Below are positions 1-5,260 of a stretch of 6,241 bases of DNA, in pieces. A program made the translations under genes and the position numbers. The stretch spans positions 1 to 6,241 of the forward strand of contig CALKHD010000192.1 of the NCBI GenBank assembly GCA_938092195.1, written 5' to 3'. Source of the DNA: an uncultured Flavobacteriales bacterium. Lineage in GTDB: Bacteria; Bacteroidota; Bacteroidia; Flavobacteriales_D; Sanyastnellaceae. Each line of letters starts with the position of its first letter. The stretch's first letter is position 1. A model generated the notes under the pieces. It was not told the DNA's origin, did no database searches, and saw nothing but the letters and a program-made list of their open reading frames with translations.

Positions 1-249
1 GGCACAGGCAACATGGAGTTGCAATTGGACCGCCGAATCTCCAACCGTCGCATCTACCCAGCCATCGACATCTTGACCTCCGGCACACGTCGCGAGGACT
101 TGTTGATCCACAAGGAAATGCTGCAACGAATTTGGGTATTGAGGAAGCACCTTTCCGACATGAACCCAATTGAAGCCATGGAGTTCCTGAAGGACCGCAT
201 GTCGAGGACAGACTCCAATGAGGAGTTCCTGATCACCATGAATGGCTAA
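1..249 (+). CDS. rho: Transcription termination factor Rho, C-terminal part (5' end outside window)
   Basis: This is the final 82 codons of Rho, the hexameric RNA-dependent ATPase and helicase that ends transcription and releases RNA from RNA polymerase in the cytoplasm. The reading frame is open from base 1 and begins inside the conserved block GTGNMEL. It continues through RRIYPAIDI and SGTRRED and stops with TAA at 247-249. It aligns without gaps to the last part of E. coli Rho over its first 30 residues. Arg17 and Arg30 of the fragment correspond to E. coli R353 and to R366, the arginine finger that contacts ATP in the neighbouring subunit. The end, NEEFLITMNG, is where Rho proteins normally end, so the C-terminus is complete. 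The RNA-binding domain, Walker A and B motifs and Q-loop lie upstream of the window. An in-frame ATG at 13 is an internal methionine, not a start. The next gene overlaps the stop codon by 8 bp. Confidence 0.96.
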   Translation, partial: GTGNMELQLDRRISNRRIYPAIDILTSGTRREDLLIHKEMLQRIWVLRKHLSDMNPIEAMEFLKDRMSRTDSNEEFLITMNG

Positions 250-835
250 CCAGCCCGGCCTCGAGCAAAAAAGTGGCCTCGAGCAAAGGAGTGGCCTCCT
301 GCAAAGGGCGTGGTTCCTTCCCCTTTCAGCTTCTGCTGTTTGGTGGATGGTCAGGCTTTCATTGCTCGGTAAGGTTCTCTTTGAGACCGGCATCATCGTC
401 GGTTCTCTCCTCCATTTTGGCTTGATGATTGCTATGGTGTTTATCCATGATGTTCAGTCCAATCGAGGCCTGGACTTCATTCAAGGCTTTAAGTCGAATT
501 TGAGACCCGCTGTGTTGTTGGCCTGCTTGGGCGCTGCCAGTGTGGGGGTCTTGCACCACGGTGTGACCGCAGAGGCTACGTCATTGCGCAAACTGGAGCG
601 CGAGAGGTTCATTGAACAGTCCTTGTCTTCGGATGAGGCCTTTGCCGAGATCCAAGAGTCTGACCCTCAGCTGGCCTACATGGACAGAGAAACCGCTCGG
701 CAAAGGGCGTTGGACGGACTTCGATTTCAGTTTGAGCCCATGTGGCATGTGACCGCCAGCTTGCTGGCTTTGCTGGCCGCAGCCTTGTCGACCACTCTGT
801 TTGTGACGTTTGTCGGTCGGGCCTTGCGCGCATGA
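242..835 (+). CDS. Small multi-pass membrane protein, DUF4199-like
   Basis: This is a 197-residue predicted inner-membrane protein of unknown function. Hydrophobic segments lie at about residues 46-68, 89-107 and 168-191, with a weaker one at about 24-42. Between the third and fourth is a charged, probably helical stretch (about 111-165, rich in Glu, Arg and Gln). Paired N-terminal helices, a long charged loop and a last helix ending in basic residues (VGRALRA) resemble the DUF4199 family, which is common in Bacteroidota. The match is by layout and overall feel rather than by a diagnostic motif. The ATG at 242 overlaps the rho stop by 8 bp, which suggests co-transcription and translational coupling with rho. 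Residues 6-23 are three copies of a hexapeptide (GLEQKS, GLEQRS, GLLQRA). The next in-frame Met, residue 36, would remove this repeat and most of the first hydrophobic segment. DUF4293, another four-helix family I associate with rho in Flavobacteriia, is an alternative assignment. Confidence 0.75.
   Translation: MANQPGLEQKSGLEQRSGLLQRAWFLPLSASAVWWMVRLSLLGKVLFETGIIVGSLLHFGLMIAMVFIHDVQSNRGLDFIQGFKSNLRPAVLLACLGAASVGVLHHGVTAEATSLRKLERERFIEQSLSSDEAFAEIQESDPQLAYMDRETARQRALDGLRFQFEPMWHVTASLLALLAAALSTTLFVTFVGRALRA
257..310 (+). repeat. Three tandem 18-bp units inside the membrane-protein gene
   Basis: The units are 257-274, 275-292 and 293-310, each starting GGCCTC and containing GCAAA. By hand alignment units 1 and 2 differ at 2 of 18 positions, and units 2 and 3 at 4 of 18. 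The repeat is in frame and encodes GLEQKS, GLEQRS and GLLQRA near the N-terminus. Because 18 is a multiple of three, gain or loss of a unit would keep the reading frame. Confidence 0.85.
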
Positions 836-883
836 AGCTTCCGTTGCAATATTGAACCCGGCCCCTCGTTGAATGTGCACCCT

Positions 884-1615
884 ATGAAGACCAATCGCTC
901 TTTCCACGCCTTTCGGGGTGTCATCTTGATCCTCATGTTGGGTGTCGCGGGTGGCATGAGCGCACAAACGGCCAAGCAAAACCTGGCCAAGTTTGATTAT
1001 CGTCCTTACCACTTTGGCTTTCTGCTCAGCGGAAACTCGAGCAGTTTCAATTTCAATCTCCGACCTGACTTCACTTTTGCAGACAGCCTGTTGAGTGTAG
1101 AAAACAACAGCTTATCTGGATTCAACCTGGCTTTGCTGGCCTCCTTGAACGTGAATCCTGTTGTTCACATTCGCTTTACCCCTGGATTGAGTTTCCAAGA
1201 CCGCGGCATGCTGTTTCGCTTTCGCTCATTGGATGGCACAGCCAGCCCTGTCAATGTGCGAACAGAAAGTGTCTATTTGGATTTTCCCATCCTATTGAAG
1301 CTTAGGACAGAGCGCATCGGCAATTTCGCCCCATATGCCTTAATTGGAGGCAAACTGAGCCGGGACATGCAGTCACAAGCCGACGTCAACCAAAGCCTCC
1401 AAGACGGCTACATCTTGAAATTGGCCAAGTCCAATTCCAGCATCGATGTTGGCGCAGGCGCGGATTTCTTCTTGCCGTTTTTCAAATTCTCAGTGGAATT
1501 GAAAACGGAATTCGGCATGCGAAATGTCTTGATTCAGGACGACACCCCTTTCAGTGCTGCCTTTGATGAGCTGCGCACCCGCAGCTTTATCATCAGCTTC
1601 ACCTTTGAAGGGTGA
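884..1615 (+). CDS. porT: PorT/SprT-type outer-membrane protein of the type IX secretion system
   Basis: This is a 243-residue predicted outer-membrane beta-barrel protein of the PorT family. PorT is needed for type IX secretion, which exports proteins with C-terminal sorting domains across the outer membrane and underlies gliding in many Bacteroidota. The N-terminus is a Sec signal peptide: basic MKTNRSFHAFR, a hydrophobic core at about 12-24, and likely cleavage after MSA (27|28). The mature protein opens with NLAKFDYRPYHFGFLLSGN, the hallmark start of PorT. It continues with RFTPGLSF (97-104), YLDFPILLKL (131-140), an IGGK turn (154-157), FFLPFFKFS (195-203) and a terminal strand FIISFTFEG, the aromatic ending expected of a barrel. 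A TTG 15 bp upstream (869) is in frame. The ATG at 884 is preferred because it gives a compact signal peptide. Forty-eight bases separate it from the membrane-protein gene, so read-through from rho is plausible. Its end overlaps the convergent prmA by 17 bp. Confidence 0.9.
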   Translation: MKTNRSFHAFRGVILILMLGVAGGMSAQTAKQNLAKFDYRPYHFGFLLSGNSSSFNFNLRPDFTFADSLLSVENNSLSGFNLALLASLNVNPVVHIRFTPGLSFQDRGMLFRFRSLDGTASPVNVRTESVYLDFPILLKLRTERIGNFAPYALIGGKLSRDMQSQADVNQSLQDGYILKLAKSNSSIDVGAGADFFLPFFKFSVELKTEFGMRNVLIQDDTPFSAAFDELRTRSFIISFTFEG

Positions 1616-1617
1616 GG
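1597..1617 (+). terminator. Possible hairpin across the convergent porT/prmA stop codons
   Basis: In + strand RNA, 1597-1605 can pair with 1609-1617 around a 3-nt loop (UGA). This gives nine pairs, two of them G-U. The hairpin contains both stop codons. In the opposite transcript the G-U pairs become A-C mismatches, so it is weaker there. No U-tract follows directly; the nearest T run is around 1649-1653. A role in termination or 3'-end protection is inference only. The inverted symmetry is partly forced by the overlapping stop regions. Confidence 0.25.
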
Positions 1618-2450
1618 ATGCACCACTCTCCTTCCCGGCGCAGCCCTGTTTTCTTGAGTCCATGAGATTGGCCTGCCTCCACCAGTGAGGCCACGTCGGG
1701 GTCCATGAACCCGCTCAACATGAGGGTAGCGCTCTGAGCCATGGTCTGCACATACGCACCAAAGTCGGCCAGCAAAATGTTGCGGTTGATGTTGGCGATC
1801 ACCACGTCAAACTGGCCTTGGTCTTCTGGGGTCAACACCTGCGCTCCCCCTTCACGAATGGCAAGCCCCTTTCCGTCGATCCCATTCAAACTGACGTTTT
1901 CTTCTGTATTGCGCACACTCCATGGGTCAATGTCCACCAACAGCACTTGCGACGCACCCCGCAGCGCAGCATAGATCCCCAATACGCCCGATCCGCAGCC
2001 CATATCCAGAACGGATGTGCCACTCCAATTCATGTTCACCATCTCGGCAAGAAGACCACGGGTGGTTTCATGGTGCCCTGTTCCAAAAGCCATTCTGGGC
2101 TGTATGGTCAACTGATGCTCAAAACCCTCGCCGTGCTTTCTGTTGTGAAACGGCGCCGACACCCGAATGGACGCGTCGATTTCTACCTCGGCGTAATCGG
2201 ATTCCCATTGGGCGTTCCAATTCTCCTCCTCCACCTCGGAAACCTGCCACTGCTGCAGACCCAGCGGGGCCAGTTTTTCCTGAATGCGTCCCAATTCGGC
2301 TAGGTCCAATTCATCGCCTTGGGCAAAAGCATGAAGGGCATCACCCTTGTGTTCGAACATGCTACAACCGGCCTCTGACAGCCATGCAGTGGCAATGTCC
2401 CGACCGGGCTCTGAGGGAGAGCAACGCACTAAAATTCGATGCCAACCCAC
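1599..2450 (-). CDS. prmA: Ribosomal protein L11 methyltransferase
   Basis: PrmA is a cytosolic SAM-dependent enzyme that trimethylates amino groups of ribosomal protein L11. The product is 283 residues, close to the usual 275-295. The N-terminal part (about 1-75) is the substrate-recognition domain. The linker NWNAQWESDY (78-87) is the typical PrmA NWN...W block. The catalytic domain follows: MAFGTGHHETTRG (120-132), which is diagnostic for PrmA, then SAM-binding motif I VLDMGCGSGVLGI (147-159), acidic residues LVDIDPWSV (171-179), and the motif IV equivalent VIANINRNIL (217-226). The start is GTG at 2450-2448, two bases after the tpiA stop. No ATG lies between them in this frame, and the protein begins WHRILV as expected for the first strand. 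With tpiA it forms a tightly packed operon, an arrangement I recall as recurrent in Bacteroidota. No catalytic motif appears to be missing. Confidence 0.95.
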   Translation of the reverse strand: MGWHRILVRCSPSEPGRDIATAWLSEAGCSMFEHKGDALHAFAQGDELDLAELGRIQEKLAPLGLQQWQVSEVEEENWNAQWESDYAEVEIDASIRVSAPFHNRKHGEGFEHQLTIQPRMAFGTGHHETTRGLLAEMVNMNWSGTSVLDMGCGSGVLGIYAALRGASQVLLVDIDPWSVRNTEENVSLNGIDGKGLAIREGGAQVLTPEDQGQFDVVIANINRNILLADFGAYVQTMAQSATLMLSGFMDPDVASLVEAGQSHGLKKTGLRREGEWCILTLQR

Positions 2451-2452
2451 AA

Positions 2453-3229
2453 TCAGATGGCTTCGGCTTGCATTCGCTTCGCTTGCGCGCGGCCTGCTGC
2501 CTCAACCAAAGCGTGGAAGTGCTCAGGGTTCAAGGCTGCACCTCCTATGAGTCCTCCATCCACGTCGGCGCAGGCAAACAGCTCATCGGCATTGGCGGGT
2601 TTGCAACTGCCCCCATAAAGAAGGGGAATGGACTTGGACACATCAGCATCAAAGGCCTCTGTGATCCATCCTCGAATGGCCGCGTGCATTTCTTGCGCTT
2701 GCTCTGCCGTCGCGGTCAACCCGGTTCCAATGGCCCAAATGGGCTCATAAGCCACCACCACTCGACTCATGTCCTCTGCAGGTAAGCGTAAGATGCCGGA
2801 CTCCAACTGGCGAAGCACCTTGTCGAAATGAACATTGGACTGGCGGTCCTGCAGGCTCTCACCGCAGCAAAAAATCACGCGAAGTCCAGATTCCAGCACG
2901 CGGTCCACCTTTTCGGCCACCGCTGCATCCTCGTCCCCATGTCCGTCGCGCCTTTCGCTGTGACCAACGATCACGTCTTGGACGCCGCAACCAGCAAGCA
3001 TGTCTGCGGTAAACTCTCCAGTTTGAGCACCAGGACCCGTTGCAGAAACATTCTGGGCACCGAGTCGGAAAGGCACTCCTTCCTGCCCCAAAGCCGCCAA
3101 ATACGGCGCTGGTGGCGCAATCGACACTTCAACACCCTCTGCAGGTGGAGTCAGTTTCGCAAAAGCGTTCGCAAATTCTTGCGCTTCGTTGAATGACTTA
3201 TTGCTTTTCCAATTGCCAGCTACGAGCAT
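2453..3229 (-). CDS. tpiA: Triosephosphate isomerase
   Basis: TpiA interconverts glyceraldehyde 3-phosphate and dihydroxyacetone phosphate in glycolysis and gluconeogenesis. It is a cytosolic (beta/alpha)8 dimer. The chosen ATG at 3229-3227 gives 258 residues, the normal family size, and starts MLVAGNWKSN. An in-frame GTG at 3331 would add 34 residues with no TIM similarity and would run past the recQ start. Catalytic residues are present: Lys8 in GNWKSN, His90 in VGHSERR, and Glu162 in YEPIWAIGTG, followed by flexible loop 6. Phosphate-binding segments YGGSCK (205-210) and GLIGGAAL (226-233) are intact. Two usually conserved positions differ. NWKMN reads NWKSN (Ser9). The Glu five residues after HSERR is Asp99; it matches human Glu104, and the alignment to the E. 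coli and human segments I recall needs no gap. tpiA is the first gene of the tpiA-prmA operon and faces away from recQ across 90 bp. Confidence 0.96.
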   Translation of the reverse strand: MLVAGNWKSNKSFNEAQEFANAFAKLTPPAEGVEVSIAPPAPYLAALGQEGVPFRLGAQNVSATGPGAQTGEFTADMLAGCGVQDVIVGHSERRDGHGDEDAAVAEKVDRVLESGLRVIFCCGESLQDRQSNVHFDKVLRQLESGILRLPAEDMSRVVVAYEPIWAIGTGLTATAEQAQEMHAAIRGWITEAFDADVSKSIPLLYGGSCKPANADELFACADVDGGLIGGAALNPEHFHALVEAAGRAQAKRMQAEAI

Positions 3230-3319
3230 GTTTCGGTGGTTTGTAGCGGGAATGGTCCCGCTGATTTGAGGGCGAAAGTTAGCCCCCGCAATCCAGCTGG
3301 CCCCTCCCTTTGCAACAGA
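3230..3319. promoter_or_regulatory. Divergent tpiA/recQ intergenic region
   Basis: This 90-bp region separates the two divergent start codons and should hold promoters for both tpiA-prmA and recQ, judged from geometry rather than a strong motif match. On the - strand, 3281-3274 reads TAACTTTC, one base off the Bacteroidota -7 consensus TAnnTTTG, but I see no good -33 TTTG at the right distance. On the + strand, TTTG at 3240-3243 and again at 3265-3268 are loosely placed for a -33/-7 pair (17 bases between the first TTTG and CTGATTTG), but the TA of the -7 box is missing. Neither promoter is secure. No Shine-Dalgarno-like sequence is evident before either start. Confidence 0.45.
3245..3262. 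repeat. Perfect 7-bp inverted repeat with 4-base spacer
   Basis: AGCGGGA (3245-3251) and TCCCGCT (3256-3262) are exact reverse complements separated by ATGG. The repeat is GC-rich and lies 16-33 bases upstream of the tpiA ATG. It could form a hairpin in the tpiA leader RNA, or act as a small operator between the divergent genes. If the TAACTTTC box at 3281-3274 is the tpiA -7 element, the hairpin would sit almost at the 5' end of the transcript. Confidence 0.6.
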
Positions 3320-5236
3320 ATGGTCCAGCACACATCATCGTCTCCTTCCCTTGTGGAATTAGAAGGCCTCTTGAGCCGCCATTGGGGACATTCGGCTTTT
3401 CGGCCTTCCCAAGAGAAGGTGGTTCTGGCCGGGGCTCAAGGACGTGATGTATTGGCCATCCTTCCCACGGGTGGAGGGAAATCAGTCTGCTACCAAGTCC
3501 CAGGGCTATACCGTGGAGGCGTTTGCTTGGTGATCAGTCCTCTGGTGGCGTTGATGGCCGACCAAGTCAACGGGCTCAAAAAAGCTGGCTTGACGGCCGA
3601 ATCGCTTACTTCTCAAGTTCACCCCAAAGCGGTGGAGCGCATTTTGTCTCGGTTTCAATACGGGCCGGGAGGTTTTCTTTTTGTGGCGCCTGAGCGTTTG
3701 ACTCAGCCTGAATTTCAGGTGGCCTGTCAAGCCATGCCCGTTCGAACCATTGTTGTGGATGAAGCCCACTGCATCAGCCAATGGGGCCATTCTTTTCGTT
3801 CTGACTATCTCCACATCGGGGTCATGCGCCAATGGCATCCCAATGCAAATTGGATCGCCCTCACGGCCACAGCCACCGACCGGGTGGCGGGGCACATTGA
3901 ACAGTCCCTTGGCTACAATGAATGTGCCCGATTCCGGGCACCCATGCGTCGGAACAACTTGTCCTTTCAGGTACAGCAGGTCTTGAACAAGGAACAGGCT
4001 GTTGTGGACTGGGCGAAGCACACTTCTGGATCAGCATTGCTCTACATGCGCACCAGAAAAGAGACTGAGTCCATGGCGAAGACCTTGGTCTTCAACGGCG
4101 CACATGCCGCTGCTTACCACGCCGGACTTTCCCGAGATAAGCGGGATTCAAATCAACAGGCCTGGATTTCTGGAGAGTTGAAAATCTTGGTGTGCACCAC
4201 TGCTTTTGGAATGGGCATAGACAAAGCCGATGTCCGCAACATCGCCCACACCCACATTCCCGAGTCACCTGAAGGTTACATACAAGAAGCTGGGCGTGCT
4301 GGCCGAGATGGTTTGCCGGCAGAATCGGTGCTGCTTTTGGACGAACGGGCTTGGGACGAAGCTGCGCTGAGGGTGAAGGGACTTTGGCCCTCTGAAAAGA
4401 CCGTCCGGGCCGTCCTCCAAGGGCTCGCCAATCAATTGGAATTGCCCGTTGGAGCCGTTTCCGAGGCCCCACAGGAGGTGGACCTCAAAGAGTTGTGCAG
4501 ATTCGCCCGCTGCAACATGGGGCAAGTCAGAACTTCCCTCGACATATTGAGCAGGGCGGGTCATCTCCATCAAGAAATGGGCGACCCACGGCTTTGGTTG
4601 ACTTGGGCAGAATCCATGCAAAAAGACCCATCGCCCCCCTCAAATGGTCAGGTGGACCCGCGGTGGATGCAAGCCTTGTTGGCCATGTGCCCCCCCAAAG
4701 AGAGAAAACGATGCGTGTTGGATGTCATGGCATGGGCCAACACCTTGGCGTCATCCGGAGGCCAAGCTTGGGGACATTTGCGACATTGGGAAGAATTGGG
4801 TTTGGTGGAGCTATCCACCCCTGAGACCCGGGCCTCTGTTTCATTTGTAACGGCCAGACCCGATGCATCATCTCTGGTGCTGACCTCTGACTTGTTGTCC
4901 GACCGGGTCAAGGAGTCCGAGGAGCGATGGGAGGCCATGGCCGGCTACATCTCCACCGATGGCTGTCGAGCTCAAGCCCTGGAGCAGTGGTTTGAAGACA
5001 ACGCGGGTGAGCCTTGTGGAATCTGCGACGTGTGCTCGCCTGATCCTCCTCCGGCCAAGCAGCAGATATTGAAATGGGTCGGCAATGGAATCTCCACCCT
5101 CGAACTCAAGAGACTCATCCCATTGGCCCATCACGATTCAGCCCGTGAATCATTGGAGTGGATGAGGGCCGAAGGTGACCTTGAATGGAAGGGGTCTTGG
5201 ATACGACCAACAGGCCCAACCACTGACCCAACCTGA
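3320..5236 (+). CDS. recQ: RecQ-family ATP-dependent DNA helicase
   Basis: RecQ is a 3'-5' DNA helicase acting in recombinational repair and stalled-fork processing. The ATG at 3320 gives 638 residues; an in-frame GTG at 3236 would only add unrelated sequence across the promoter region. Superfamily-2 motifs appear in order: FRPSQ (motif 0, 27-31), LPTGGGKS (Walker A, 48-55), SPLVALMADQV (Ia, 73-83), VVDEAHCISQWGH (Walker B plus aromatic loop, 145-157), ALTATAT (III, 180-186), YHAGLSRDKRD (266-276), TTAFGMGIDKADVR (V, 293-306) and QEAGRAGRDGLPAE (VI, 322-335). The zinc site is intact: Cys549, then CGICDVC with Cys566, Cys569 and Cys572. About 200 residues, probably including a winged-helix-like segment (about 388-430), lie between motif VI and the zinc site. 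E. coli RecQ has only some 50 there. A short C-terminal tail (about 580-631) looks like a small DNA-binding helix bundle, and no HRDC domain is evident. This layout matches the roughly 630-residue RecQ group of Bacteroidota. Confidence 0.94.
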   Translation: MVQHTSSSPSLVELEGLLSRHWGHSAFRPSQEKVVLAGAQGRDVLAILPTGGGKSVCYQVPGLYRGGVCLVISPLVALMADQVNGLKKAGLTAESLTSQVHPKAVERILSRFQYGPGGFLFVAPERLTQPEFQVACQAMPVRTIVVDEAHCISQWGHSFRSDYLHIGVMRQWHPNANWIALTATATDRVAGHIEQSLGYNECARFRAPMRRNNLSFQVQQVLNKEQAVVDWAKHTSGSALLYMRTRKETESMAKTLVFNGAHAAAYHAGLSRDKRDSNQQAWISGELKILVCTTAFGMGIDKADVRNIAHTHIPESPEGYIQEAGRAGRDGLPAESVLLLDERAWDEAALRVKGLWPSEKTVRAVLQGLANQLELPVGAVSEAPQEVDLKELCRFARCNMGQVRTSLDILSRAGHLHQEMGDPRLWLTWAESMQKDPSPPSNGQVDPRWMQALLAMCPPKERKRCVLDVMAWANTLASSGGQAWGHLRHWEELGLVELSTPETRASVSFVTARPDASSLVLTSDLLSDRVKESEERWEAMAGYISTDGCRAQALEQWFEDNAGEPCGICDVCSPDPPPAKQQILKWVGNGISTLELKRLIPLAHHDSARESLEWMRAEGDLEWKGSWIRPTGPTTDPT

Positions 5237-5260
5237 AGCCTGTAAGGCTACCTTCGCCGA

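Noticed and set aside
287..300. Short inverted repeat AGGAG-TGGC-CTCCT early in the membrane-protein gene
   Set aside because: The stem has only five pairs and lies within the 18-bp tandem repeat in coding sequence. The tandem repeat is the simpler explanation.
302..711. CAAAGGGCGT occurring at 302-311 and 702-711
   Set aside because: A 10-base match in different contexts within one gene, with no extended similarity, is likely chance.
869..883. TTG start for porT
   Set aside because: It is possible, but it would add five residues before the basic n-region of the signal peptide. ATG 884 gives a standard signal peptide.
1818..2303. 161-codon open frame on the + strand within prmA
   Set aside because: It is antisense to conserved PrmA catalytic motifs, with no independent start signal or recognisable domain.
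1922..2785. Long open frame (287 codons) on the + strand, antisense across the prmA/tpiA junction
   Set aside because: It lies opposite two firmly identified genes. Its product is low in hydrophobic order and rich in Pro, Arg and His, has no recognisable motif, and spans the boundary between two genes. It is a composition shadow.
3236..3319. Upstream GTG start for recQ
   Set aside because: The extra 28 residues have no RecQ similarity and would cover the whole divergent promoter region. ATG 3320 gives a normal RecQ N-terminus.
3230..3331. Upstream GTG start for tpiA adding 34 residues
   Set aside because: TIM proteins start just before the GNWK motif, as ATG 3229 does. The extension would cross the recQ start codon.
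5237..5249. AGCC...GGCT stem between recQ and the rRNA methyltransferase as a terminator
   Set aside because: It has only four pairs and no T run, and the following gene starts 12 bases later. The two genes are more likely co-transcribed.
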